From a bacterium 1XD42-1 (lineage in GTDB: Bacteria > Bacillota > Clostridia > Oscillospirales > Ruminococcaceae): 64,000 bases of DNA. The position numbers and the translations under genes were made by a program. The stretch covers positions 62,001-126,000 of the forward strand of contig RAZJ01000001.1 in the NCBI GenBank assembly GCA_003612625.1, read 5' to 3'. This document shows, piece by piece, positions 34,885 through 42,887 of this stretch (within the stretch, counting starts at the first letter, position 1; each line of letters opens with the position of its first letter). The notes under the pieces were generated by a model. The model had not been told where the DNA came from. It did no database searches and saw only the letters and a list, made by a program, of their open reading frames with translations.

Positions 34885-36099
34885 ATGAGAAAGCTGGTTC
34901 AAAAATGTGCCGGGGTAATCTCCCTGGCTGTGATTTTCATACAGGCCATGACCTTGTATGCCCAGGCGATCCTGCCGGACAATTATTATGTAGCGGCAGG
35001 GGAAGCATTAAAGCTCCATACGCCTGTACCAATCGAAACGATGCAGACAGAAAACAGCCTGCCTGCGGAAGCATACAGCTCCCCGGGGAACCATTACAGC
35101 TTAAAGCTGGCGCTGCCTGGAGGGATTCCCATTAAGCAGATCCAGGTCCAGGTGGTTGACCGGGAAATGGTAATTCCGGGGGGAAATGCCTTTGGAATTA
35201 AGATGTTTACAGAAGGCGTCATTGTAGTAGGACTGAGCGACGTAAGCAGCGGGGACACCCGGAATCCTGCAAAAGCAGCCGGCATCAAGGTAGGCGACAT
35301 TATCCTGACCATGGGGGGAAGAAATGTCCAAAGCAATGAAGATGTAGGGGCTATTGTTTCCGCCAGCAAAGGGAAGCCTTTAGACGTGGAGCTGGAACGG
35401 TCGGGAAGCCGCCAGACCATAAAAATATGCCCTGTAAAAAGTGACGACGGGATTTACCGGGCGGGGATCTGGGTACGGGATTCCTCGGCGGGCATTGGCA
35501 CCATGACTTTTTACGACCCTGCGGCGGGAGTATTTGCAGGATTGGGACATGCCATCTGCGACATTGACACAGGAAGCATCATGCCCCTTCATTCCGGGGA
35601 AATCGTAGATGTGAGCATTCTCGGAATAAACAAAGGAGCCTCTGGTACGCCCGGCGAATTAAAAGGGACATTCCTGCCGAAAACTACAGGAGAATTACAG
35701 GTAAATTCCCAGTGCGGCATATTTGGCACAGGGGAAATGCCAGATTCAGACGCAGCGCCGGTTCCATTGGCTTTGCGCTGCGAAGTGGAAGAAGGCCCTG
35801 CCATTATCCGCTGCACATTATCGGACAATAAAATTGAAGAATTTGAGGCAGTCATTGAAAAAGTCAGCATTGCCCAGGACAACCCCACAAAAAATATGGT
35901 AATCCATGTGACAGACCCTGAACTCCTGGAAAAAACGGGAGGGATTGTCCAGGGGATGAGCGGAAGCCCCATATTGCAAAACGGGAAGCTGGTAGGGGCT
36001 GTCACCCATGTTTTTGTAAATGATCCCACGAGAGGGTATGGCATTTTTGCAGAAAACATGGCAGAAATGGCCCGCAACGCAGGCCCCGCAGAAAAGTAA
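34885..36099 (+). CDS. spoIVB: SpoIVB serine peptidase
   Basis: A 404-residue protease that signals from the forespore to start pro-sigma-K processing. It has an N-terminal membrane/signal segment (about 8-28), a PDZ domain (about 105-185, AAGIKVGDIILTMGGRNV), and an S55 peptidase domain with GHAICD (His222) and GMSGSP (Ser359), the catalytic His and Ser positions. GGGGG precedes the ATG. It is followed by its own terminator and then spo0A, the classical spoIVB-spo0A order of spore formers. Confidence 0.96.
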   Translation: MRKLVQKCAGVISLAVIFIQAMTLYAQAILPDNYYVAAGEALKLHTPVPIETMQTENSLPAEAYSSPGNHYSLKLALPGGIPIKQIQVQVVDREMVIPGGNAFGIKMFTEGVIVVGLSDVSSGDTRNPAKAAGIKVGDIILTMGGRNVQSNEDVGAIVSASKGKPLDVELERSGSRQTIKICPVKSDDGIYRAGIWVRDSSAGIGTMTFYDPAAGVFAGLGHAICDIDTGSIMPLHSGEIVDVSILGINKGASGTPGELKGTFLPKTTGELQVNSQCGIFGTGEMPDSDAAPVPLALRCEVEEGPAIIRCTLSDNKIEEFEAVIEKVSIAQDNPTKNMVIHVTDPELLEKTGGIVQGMSGSPILQNGKLVGAVTHVFVNDPTRGYGIFAENMAEMARNAGPAEK

Positions 36100-36120
36100 A
36101 AAAGGCAGATATAGAGAGGA

Positions 36121-36149
36121 AAAACACAGGGAATGGCTTCCTGTGTTTT
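36121..36149 (+). terminator. Terminator of spoIVB
   Basis: AAAACACAGG (36121-36130) and its perfect complement (36140-36149), nine-base loop, ending in a T tract to 36151. The remaining gap to spo0A holds the control sites listed next; no gene is convincing in it. Confidence 0.85.
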
Positions 36150-36331
36150 TTCTGTAAGATGGACAGGGATAGACGGGGTTTAGAGGGAAATTGCCCAAAA
36201 TTCGTAAACTCTCCTGTGTGGAAAAAACACGTTATTTGAAGAATATACGAAAAATAGGTCATATAAGGTCGAAGACTATCGAAAGTCCAAATGAAATAAC
36301 GACGAAAAAAAGAGAGTACATTACGGTATTT

Positions 36332-36352
36332 TTTGTCGTATATTTTGTCAAA
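36332..36352 (+). promoter_or_regulatory. Two tandem Spo0A-box-like sites upstream of spo0A
   Basis: TTTGTCAAA (36344-36352) matches the 0A-box consensus TTTGTCRAA fully; TTTGTCGTA (36332-36340) differs near the end. They are 12 bases apart on the same strand, directly upstream of a sigma-H-like promoter. Confidence 0.6.
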
Positions 36353-36353
36353 A

Positions 36354-36378
36354 AGAAGTATACTTTTGTGACAGAATA
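36354..36378 (+). promoter_or_regulatory. Candidate sigma-H promoter of spo0A
   Basis: AGAAGT (36354-36359), 13-base spacer, AGAATA (36373-36378). The -10 fits the sigma-H RGAATW element; the -35 is an imperfect match to AGGAWWT. Confidence 0.4.
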
Positions 36379-36429
36379 TGTTAAACTATGACTAAGCGTG
36401 GGAAGCGTGAATGGAGGGATAAGTGAAAC

Positions 36430-37224
36430 ATGCAGAACCTACAAAAGACCGTTCTTCTCGTGGAAAACGGGGAGTATGGAAAAGAATGTGAGAGACTTTT
36501 AAGAGAAAATGGTTTTCAGGTGCTGTCCGTTCCAAGGGATGGGATTGCAGTTTCGCAAGGGATTGCAGAACATCTTCCTGACGTAGTCCTAATGGAAGCT
36601 TTTATGGCGCAGCTGGATGCGATTGGCGTAATGGACAGTATTAAGAGGCGGGGGGTAAAACGGCCTCCCCTGATGATTGTTACAGCTACCGCCGCTACAT
36701 CCAGTCTAGAAGCCGAAATTATGGCTGCCGGAGCAGATTATTTTTTCCTGATGCCATTTAATGTGGAAGCCATGGTAGCCCGTGTCATTAAGCTCAGCGG
36801 CATAACTCCTCTGGTCAAGGAACAAAAGCTTGCCGCTATCTCCGGAACCCAATTGGAAATGATGGTAACAGATATTATCCACCAGATCGGCGTCCCTGCC
36901 CATATCAAAGGATACCATTATGTGCGGGAATCCATTATTCTGGCTATACGCCATCCTGAAATCATCAATTCCATTACAAAAGTCCTTTATCCGACGGTAG
37001 CAAAGCGTTTTAATACGAGTGCTTCCCGGGTAGAACGGGCAATCCGCCATGCCATTGAAGTTGCATGGGACCGGGGTGATGTAGACACATTAAACAACTA
37101 TTTTGGATATACCATTCATAATGGCCGGGGAAAACCCACAAACAGCGAATTTATCGCGATGATATCTGATAAACTCCGTTTAGAACTGCGGGGTGCTGAT
37201 TTAGAACGTATGGAAGCCTGCTAA
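36430..37224 (+). CDS. spo0A: Sporulation master regulator Spo0A with a degenerate receiver domain
   Basis: A 264-residue Spo0A orthologue, supported by the neighbouring spoIVB and by the C-terminal DNA-binding domain (about 145-264) with [17 protein letters not shown] and [18 protein letters not shown] nearly identical to the family. The receiver domain (1-120) keeps the fold but not the chemistry: the phosphorylated Asp is Glu56 ([11 protein letters not shown]), the acidic pair is Glu12-Asn13 (LLVENGE), and the conserved Lys is Met108 (FFLMPF). Thr85 is kept. It should not accept phosphate in the usual way; Glu56 may mimic the active form. GGAGGG is about 11 bases from the ATG. Confidence 0.95.
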   Translation: MQNLQKTVLLVENGEYGKECERLLRENGFQVLSVPRDGIAVSQGIAEHLPDVVLMEAFMAQLDAIGVMDSIKRRGVKRPPLMIVTATAATSSLEAEIMAAGADYFFLMPFNVEAMVARVIKLSGITPLVKEQKLAAISGTQLEMMVTDIIHQIGVPAHIKGYHYVRESIILAIRHPEIINSITKVLYPTVAKRFNTSASRVERAIRHAIEVAWDRGDVDTLNNYFGYTIHNGRGKPTNSEFIAMISDKLRLELRGADLERMEAC

Positions 37225-37346
37225 TCAGATGACAGCTCCATAGGTTTTGTTTTATTTTTAGGGGATTTTTTACAGCTATTTACTGATATGATAAAAATTT
37301 CCATAAAAATGTGTGGGTATTCCGCCTGTTTGCGGGCATGATAAGA

Positions 37347-37369
37347 GGGACACGGAAAATCCGTGTCCC
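37347..37369 (+). terminator. Hairpin after spo0A
   Basis: Perfect 10-bp stem GGGACACGGA (37347-37356) and its complement (37360-37369) with an AAA loop, followed by CCCTTTC. The T tract is weak, so it may be an inefficient terminator between spo0A and the DUF1540 gene. Confidence 0.55.
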
Positions 37370-37425
37370 CCTTTCAAACTGGCAGACAGCTTGAAGGGAA
37401 CACAAGCAAGGAGGCGTAATACCCC

Positions 37426-37593
37426 ATGAACTGTTACCAGGCGAATCATAATATTGAATGTTCTGTAACCCAGTGCGCAAACCACTGCAATTCTGACAAT
37501 TATTGCGCTTTGGAAAAAATCCGCATTGGCACTCATGAAGCCAATCCCACTATGGACCAATGCACAGACTGCAAGAGCTTCCAGCGTAAATAA
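37426..37593 (+). CDS. DUF1540 family small cysteine-rich protein
   Basis: A 55-residue protein with eight cysteines (NCYQ, ECSVTQCANHC, YCALEK, QCTDCKSF), the pattern of DUF1540 domains found in spore-forming Clostridia. A metal-binding role is likely but unproven. AAGGAGG precedes the ATG. Its place next to spo0A suggests a sporulation link. It is followed by a strong bidirectional terminator. Confidence 0.85.
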   Translation: MNCYQANHNIECSVTQCANHCNSDNYCALEKIRIGTHEANPTMDQCTDCKSFQRK

Positions 37594-37644
37594 TCCATCC
37601 GCCCCGGCAAACCGGAAATTGGATCCGAATTGGGTTTTCGCGAA

Positions 37645-37679
37645 AAAAAACGGAGAACAAGAAAAGTTCCCCGTTTTTT
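37645..37679. terminator. Bidirectional terminator between DUF1540 and M42 genes
   Basis: AAAAAACGG (37645-37653) pairs with CCGTTTTTT (37671-37679) with an inner GAAC/GTTC stem; T tracts exist on both strands, serving the convergent genes. Confidence 0.85.
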
Positions 37680-37689
37680 CTTTTTCATC

Positions 37690-38733
37690 CTATTTGTCAC
37701 AGCCCATATAAAGGAGCCCCAGACGAATTGTATTTTCAAGGCCTTTATAGTGGGTACGTTCCATACCATGGGAAGCATGGACGCCAGGGCCGAACAAAGC
37801 GCCTTTTACATTCCCGCCGCCGCATAAGGCTGCATAAACGTCGGAATGGTAACGGGGGTAAATATCCACCGCATAATTGAGGCCGTTTTCTTTCGCCAGC
37901 CGGACCAGCTCACTGGTCATGCCGTAATCATAAGGGCCTCCGGAATCTTTCGCGCAGATCGATACATCATATTCGGTACAGGACAAATCCAGCCCAATAC
38001 AGCCCATATCAACGGCAATGACTTCCCGAACGTCATCGGGCAGGTAAGAAGCGCCATGGCCGCATTCTTCATAAACAGAGAAGAAGAAGCGGGTGCGGTA
38101 ACGGGGCTTCAAGCCTTCCTCTTTTAAAATCTTCAAAATGGTCAGCAGGCAGGAAGCGCTGCCTTTATCATCAATGAAGCGGGATTTCAGGAATCCGCTG
38201 TCTGTAATGGTGGTACGGGGTTCAAAGAACAGATAATCCCCCGGGCAAATCCCCAGCTTCTGGACATCTTCTTTGGAATGGACTTCTTCGTCGATGCGTA
38301 CAATCATATTTTCTTCATCCCGGGGACGGGTTCCCGCATCCGGGAAAACATGGATAGCCGGGCTTGCGCTTAAAAAAGTGCCTGTATAGGTTTTTCCGTC
38401 CCGGGTACGGATGCGGCAGTATTCCCCATCCAGGGTAGGGATGGAAGGGCTTCCCACTACGGTGAATTTCAATTCCCCATCGTCGGTAATGGAACGGACC
38501 ATTGCCCCCAAGGTATCCACATGGGCCAGCAAAGCCAGTGATCTGGAATTGTCCTGGCCGTCAACCGTTACCATAATGCCGCCTTTTTCCGTATGTTCTA
38601 CGGGATAGCCAAGCTGATCTAAAATGCCGCAGACAGCTTTATCCACTTCCGCGATATAACCGGTGGGGCTGTCCGCACGGAATACCGTATGAATTGTATC
38701 AAATAGAAAAGGTTTATATTTCGTGATGTCCAT
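37690..38733 (-). CDS. M42 family metallopeptidase (glutamyl aminopeptidase-like)
   Basis: A 347-residue dinuclear zinc/cobalt aminopeptidase of the M42 (PepA/FrvX) family. Ligand motifs are visible: LLAHVDTLGAMV near residue 69, IDDKGSASCLL near residue 170, VYEECGHGASYL near residue 203, VDMGCIG, and the final ASHGMERTHY. The start at 38733 follows AGGAG; an in-frame extension to 38793 overlaps the promoter region. Forms large peptide-degrading assemblies in relatives. Confidence 0.92.
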   Translation of the reverse strand: MDITKYKPFLFDTIHTVFRADSPTGYIAEVDKAVCGILDQLGYPVEHTEKGGIMVTVDGQDNSRSLALLAHVDTLGAMVRSITDDGELKFTVVGSPSIPTLDGEYCRIRTRDGKTYTGTFLSASPAIHVFPDAGTRPRDEENMIVRIDEEVHSKEDVQKLGICPGDYLFFEPRTTITDSGFLKSRFIDDKGSASCLLTILKILKEEGLKPRYRTRFFFSVYEECGHGASYLPDDVREVIAVDMGCIGLDLSCTEYDVSICAKDSGGPYDYGMTSELVRLAKENGLNYAVDIYPRYHSDVYAALCGGGNVKGALFGPGVHASHGMERTHYKGLENTIRLGLLYMGCDK

Positions 38734-38791
38734 AAAAACCAGCTCCTTCTGAAAAAAATTTGTAGATTGTTTACAATAAATTGCTGTTTCC

Positions 38792-38820
38792 ACTTTACCA
38801 TATTTTTATGATGGATGCAA
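38792..38820 (-). promoter_or_regulatory. sigma-A promoter of the M42 peptidase
   Basis: Minus-strand TTGCAT (38815-38820), 17-base spacer, TAAAGT (38792-38797). A small inverted repeat, ATTGT-TT-ACAAT (38767-38778), lies in the leader. Confidence 0.55.
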
Positions 38821-38884
38821 TGCGTGTCAGTGAGAAAAATAAGAAAGAAATTTGGACATTCCTACAAAACCCATCCATAATATT

Positions 38885-39550
38885 TTAATATTTGCTAAAT
38901 AAAGTAAACTGGTTTTTATGAAACTGAATAATCCCTTCCCTGCGCAACTTTCCCAGGACAGCAGACAAAGCGCTGCGGTCCGCGGCTAAATAATCCGCCA
39001 TTTCCTGGCGGTTCAATGGGATTGTAAAAGCAGCCCCGCCGAAAGAAGCCGCCTGTTCCGACAAATAAGAGAGCACTTTTTCCCGGAGGGTACGTTTGGA
39101 CAAATGTTCAATGCGGCCTGTTAAAAAAATATTCTTGCCTGCTAAAATCCCCATTAAATTTTGCACAATCTGCACCCGGGCCTGTTGAAAGTCCCCTTCC
39201 CTGGGGCTTAAGCTGTCATAAGGAATCCACAAAACCGCTGTTTCCTGGGAAGCCTGCACCAAAACGGTCAAAGGCGCCCGGGTACAGGCAAAGGCTTCCC
39301 CGAACATCTGCCCCGGCCCATTTTGCGCCAGCAAAGCCCGGTTGCCCTGGAAATCCTCCTTTGAAACCTGCACCAGACCCGTTAAAACAATCCCCAGCCG
39401 GTCCAACAGTTCCCCTGGATGCAAAATGGTTTCCCCTGTTTGGTAAAGCCGTTTCTGCGCCTTCAGGCTGACAAGAAGCTTTTCCGGATCGGTTTCCTGC
39501 AAATTCTGGAACAAGGGGCTGTCCCAAATTTTTTTTAAATTTTCTTCCAT
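38885..39550 (-). CDS. Crp/Fnr family transcriptional regulator
   Basis: A 221-residue regulator with an N-terminal cyclic-nucleotide-binding-like domain (about 10-125) and a C-terminal winged HTH (about 150-215, LNRQEMADYLAADRSALSAVLGKLRREG). No Fnr-type Cys cluster is present. It is divergent from a ferredoxin-like gene, a layout typical of clostridial HcpR-like nitrosative or redox regulators; this is inference. A palindrome at 39567-39580, just before its start, may be its own site. Confidence 0.88.
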   Translation of the reverse strand: MEENLKKIWDSPLFQNLQETDPEKLLVSLKAQKRLYQTGETILHPGELLDRLGIVLTGLVQVSKEDFQGNRALLAQNGPGQMFGEAFACTRAPLTVLVQASQETAVLWIPYDSLSPREGDFQQARVQIVQNLMGILAGKNIFLTGRIEHLSKRTLREKVLSYLSEQAASFGGAAFTIPLNRQEMADYLAADRSALSAVLGKLRREGIIQFHKNQFTLFSKY

Positions 39551-39566
39551 ATTTTTGTTTCCTTCC

Positions 39567-39580
39567 GTTGTAATAACAAC
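39567..39580. promoter_or_regulatory. Candidate Crp/Fnr-family operator
   Basis: Perfect inverted repeat GTTGT-AATA-ACAAC, 17 bases upstream of the regulator start and in the region shared with the divergent ferredoxin gene. The half-site layout (N5-N4-N5) fits Crp/Fnr sites. Confidence 0.5.
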
Positions 39581-39658
39581 CGAAAATCTATTGCAATTAT
39601 ATTATGATAATGACACGGAATCAACCAGTTCATCCGCTATTTTAGGAGGAAACTTTTT

Positions 39659-40381
39659 ATGATAAGAAAAATTATAAAAATTGATGAAGAAAAATGTATT
39701 GGCTGCGGCTTATGTGCGGAAGCCTGCCACGAAGGTGCCATTGGAATGGTAGACGGGAAAGCGAAACTGCTGCGGGAAGATTACTGCGACGGATTAGGAG
39801 ATTGCCTGCCGGCCTGCCCTGCGGAAGCAATTTCCTTTGAAGAACGGGAAGCACCGGCATATAATGAAGAAGCTGTAAAAGCATCCCAGGCAAAAAAACA
39901 AATGGAAACAAATTCCCAGGAAAAAACGCTGCCCCACCAATGTCCGGGGATGCAAAGCAAACGAATTGAACATTCCCAAACAACGGAAATTACTGAAAAT
40001 CATTCCAATTTTGAAAGCCAATTATCACAATGGCCTGTACAAATCAAATTAGCTCCAACAAAAGCGCCTTATTTTGAAAATGCAAATCTTTTAATTGCGG
40101 CAGACTGCACAGCTTATGCCTATGGAAACTTTCACCAGCGGTTTATTCGCAACCATATTACACTAATTGGATGCCCAAAATTAGATGAAGGTGATTACAC
40201 CGAAAAATTAACTGCAATTTTGCGGGACAATTCCATTAAAAGTTTAACAATTGTGCGTATGGAAGTACCATGCTGCGGCGGAATTGAAAATGCCGCAAAA
40301 AATGCGCTGCAAAAAAGCGGGAAATTTATTCCATGGCAAGTATTTACAATCTCCACCAATGGTAAAATTTTAGAATCATGA
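39659..40381 (+). CDS. Ferredoxin-type 4Fe-4S protein with C-terminal cysteine domain
   Basis: A 240-residue iron-sulfur protein. The N terminus holds a 2[4Fe-4S] region (CIGCGLCAEACHEG and CDGLGDCLPACP, residues 14-53), a charged linker rich in Gln/Glu follows, and the C-terminal half has AADCTAYAYG, LIGCPKLD and VPCCGG. This two-part protein is common in anaerobes beside Crp-type regulators and Hcp genes; its partner and reaction are unknown. AGGAGG precedes the ATG. It ends at a strong terminator and is alone in its unit. Confidence 0.85.
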   Translation: MIRKIIKIDEEKCIGCGLCAEACHEGAIGMVDGKAKLLREDYCDGLGDCLPACPAEAISFEEREAPAYNEEAVKASQAKKQMETNSQEKTLPHQCPGMQSKRIEHSQTTEITENHSNFESQLSQWPVQIKLAPTKAPYFENANLLIAADCTAYAYGNFHQRFIRNHITLIGCPKLDEGDYTEKLTAILRDNSIKSLTIVRMEVPCCGGIENAAKNALQKSGKFIPWQVFTISTNGKILES

Positions 40382-40400
40382 TAAATTTTTACATCAATTT

Positions 40401-40429
40401 AGCGGAAGCCTGAAAATCAGGCTTCCGCT
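40401..40429 (+). terminator. Strong terminator after the ferredoxin-like gene
   Basis: Perfect 13-bp stem AGCGGAAGCCTGA (40401-40413) with its complement (40417-40429) and an AAA loop, then TTTTT. Confidence 0.93.
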
Positions 40430-40448
40430 TTTTTGATTTATCTTTATT

Positions 40449-41330
40449 TTATTGATTTTCATGGATTGATTCTTCGGAATAATAAACAATATGATGTTCA
40501 TTTCTCCAATTTTTCGGGGACATTTCATAAACATTTTTAAAAGCCCTGGAAAAATGGAGCTGGTTTGGATAACCGACAGCTTTTCCAATGTCGCCAATGG
40601 AAAGCTCTGTTAATTTTAAGAGTTCTGTTGCTTTAATCATGCGGTAATTTAACAAAAATTCCTGTGGGGATTTGCCCACAGCAGATTTGAATATTTTCCC
40701 AAAGTAGCTGCGGTTCAAGCCGCAGGTTGCAGCAATATCTTCCACCGTAATATCATTATGAAAATTCTGTTCAATATAGGTCATTGCTTCCCGGATATAA
40801 AAATCCCTTAATTTACTGACATGATTGACCCGGACTTTGAGAGAAGATCTGGTAAAATAGTCCAAAAAAAGGTATAAATGGCCGATTAAATGAAAGGGCG
40901 CGGCATCCTTGCTTTTCACGATGTACATCATTTCCCTGAACATTTCTTCCCGCAGATCCTTTGCTTTTGCCCGGTAAATGGGGTCTTCCCGGGACAGGCC
41001 CATCATTTCCATTGCTTCATTCACACGTATACCATCAAATTCCAGCCATGCATATTCCCAAGGAAGCTTGCCATCTGAAATATAAGTGGTAACTTGTCCT
41101 GGAAAAATCATAAAACCCTGTCCGCTGCGGACGCGGTAAGTATCCGTATGACCGGAAGAATTGTTTGCAATGAGGGTTCCCGTTCCAGAAATTACAAAAT
41201 GGAATAAATAATGGTTCCGTTTTACAGGGCCATAAGAATGTAATGGTGCACAGCGTTCCCAGCCATATTGATACAGCCCTAAATCCACAAAATTTTCATT
41301 GGGGAAGATTGAAAAAATAAGATTTTCCAT
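40449..41330 (-). CDS. AraC family regulator of the alpha-galactoside locus
   Basis: A 293-residue regulator with an N-terminal cupin sugar-sensing domain (about 20-160) and a C-terminal double HTH (about 190-280, DITVEDIAATCGLNRSYFGKIFK and SIGDIGKAVGYPNQLHFSRAFK). Layout is that of RafR/MsmR-type activators. It is divergent from the alpha-galactoside transporter operon, which it probably activates. Well-formed GGAGG lies upstream of the ATG. Confidence 0.92.
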   Translation of the reverse strand: MENLIFSIFPNENFVDLGLYQYGWERCAPLHSYGPVKRNHYLFHFVISGTGTLIANNSSGHTDTYRVRSGQGFMIFPGQVTTYISDGKLPWEYAWLEFDGIRVNEAMEMMGLSREDPIYRAKAKDLREEMFREMMYIVKSKDAAPFHLIGHLYLFLDYFTRSSLKVRVNHVSKLRDFYIREAMTYIEQNFHNDITVEDIAATCGLNRSYFGKIFKSAVGKSPQEFLLNYRMIKATELLKLTELSIGDIGKAVGYPNQLHFSRAFKNVYEMSPKNWRNEHHIVYYSEESIHENQ

Positions 41331-41474
41331 GAAATCCGCCTCCTAAAAATTTGCCGTCTGAGAACAAGTATATCATGTAATATAGAAAAATGCTACGCTA
41401 TATAACAAAATTTTAATTTTAAACGCATTTTGGTATAAAACATCAAAAAAAATTCTATTTATAGTCTAAAGGGG

Positions 41475-41519
41475 GAATGCTATAATGTGGACAAATAAAT
41501 AAAAGCGCTTTTTATTTAT
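41475..41519 (+). promoter_or_regulatory. Promoter and operator-like palindrome of the alpha-galactoside operon
   Basis: TGC plus a perfect TATAAT (41481-41486) forms an extended -10 with only a weak -35. Just downstream (about 41495-41518) is an imperfect palindrome centred on AAAAGCGCTTTT with A/T-rich flanks, of the shape used by LacI-type repressors. That position would block initiation or elongation. Confidence 0.5.
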
Positions 41520-41583
41520 CCGGAACAACTGCACATTCCACCCAAACTAAATTGTTGTTTTTGAGGAAAGGAGAGCAAAAGCA

Positions 41584-42867
41584 ATGAAAAAATTATGCAC
41601 TTGCTTTCTATTGGTAAGTGCCCTGGTATTTTCCACAATTTTGTCTGGATGCAGCAATTCCAACGCCAAAATAGATGGAAAAACCGTCGTCGAGCTGGTA
41701 CAATATAAGCCAGAAGCAGTCGCTGTATTTGAACAGTTAGCGGAAAAGTTCAATGCAACCCATGATGACATTTATTTGAAAGTGGATTCCCCAAATGATG
41801 CCATGACAATTTTAAAAACCATGTTCATTCGGGAAGATTATCCGGATATTATTGGGATCGGCGGAGATATTAACTATTCTTATTTTATTGATTCCAATAT
41901 TTTGGCAGATGTTTCTGATTATCCCGGCCTCCAGAAAATTAAACCTGCTTATGTTGATATTTTGGAAGGTCTGGAATTTGTTCCCACCGAAGGGACATTT
42001 GGTGTACCTTTTGTGGCAAATGCTGCCGGCGTTTTATACAACCGTCAATTATTCCAGGAAAACGGATGGGAAATTCCCACAACCTGGGATGAATTTATGG
42101 GGTTATGTGATGAAATCCAAAAGACAGGGATTCTTCCTTTCTATTTTGGGTTCAAAGACACATGGACCTGTCTTGCCCCGTGGAATGCTTTAGCGGTTGA
42201 CCTGGCCCCGGCAGATGTGTGCCAGCAGGTAAACCGGGGGGAAACCACCTTCTCCAAGGAATACCGTGAAACCGCTGAAAAAATGCTCCAGCTTCTGCAA
42301 TATGGGGAAGAAGGCCCCTTTGCCTATGGCTACAATGACGCCTGTACCGCTTTTGCAAACGGCCAATCCGCCATGTATACCATCGGCAGCTACGCTGTAC
42401 CCCAGATTAAATCGGTAAATCCGGACATGGATATTGACTCCTTTGTCATGCCGGGCAGCTCCTCTCCAGAGGGCAACACTTTAAACTCCGGTGTTGACCT
42501 GCAGTTCTGTGTGACCCAGGCCTGCACCAACAAGGAAGCCGCTTACAAGGTATTGGATTTCTTATTGGAGCATGACAGCGTTCAGATGTATTTAGACGAT
42601 CAGAATGCTGTTCCCTGTGTCAATGAAACCTTTGAATTAGCGCCTATGCTGGACGGCATGAAGCCCTATATTGAAGAAGGCAAAATGTCAGACTATCAGG
42701 ATCACTACTATCCATCTGAAATGGCAGTGGATGCACAAATTCAGACATTTTTGCTCAATCAGGATGTAGATGCGTTCCTCAGCAAATTTGATACAGACTG
42801 GGCCCGCTACAACCGGGACATCATTGCCATGGTTCACGAATACCAGGCAAAACATGGGAACCAATAA
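41584..42867 (+). CDS. Sugar ABC transporter substrate-binding lipoprotein
   Basis: A 427-residue CUT1-type binding protein. Signal peptide with lipobox ILSGC (Cys22), then the two-lobed binding fold; GVPFVANAAGVLYNRQLFQENGWEIPTTWDEF is a typical CUT1 segment near residue 140. Its gene neighbours make an alpha-galactoside such as raffinose or melibiose the likely ligand. AAAGGAG precedes the ATG. First gene of the operon. Confidence 0.93.
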   Translation: MKKLCTCFLLVSALVFSTILSGCSNSNAKIDGKTVVELVQYKPEAVAVFEQLAEKFNATHDDIYLKVDSPNDAMTILKTMFIREDYPDIIGIGGDINYSYFIDSNILADVSDYPGLQKIKPAYVDILEGLEFVPTEGTFGVPFVANAAGVLYNRQLFQENGWEIPTTWDEFMGLCDEIQKTGILPFYFGFKDTWTCLAPWNALAVDLAPADVCQQVNRGETTFSKEYRETAEKMLQLLQYGEEGPFAYGYNDACTAFANGQSAMYTIGSYAVPQIKSVNPDMDIDSFVMPGSSSPEGNTLNSGVDLQFCVTQACTNKEAAYKVLDFLLEHDSVQMYLDDQNAVPCVNETFELAPMLDGMKPYIEEGKMSDYQDHYYPSEMAVDAQIQTFLLNQDVDAFLSKFDTDWARYNRDIIAMVHEYQAKHGNQ

Positions 42868-42887
42868 GGAAGGGGCTGTAAAAGTAT

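Noticed and set aside
36191-36391. 66-codon open frame between spoIVB and spo0A
   Set aside because: TTG start without a convincing ribosome binding site, Lys-rich chance-like sequence, and its end covers the 0A-box-like sites.
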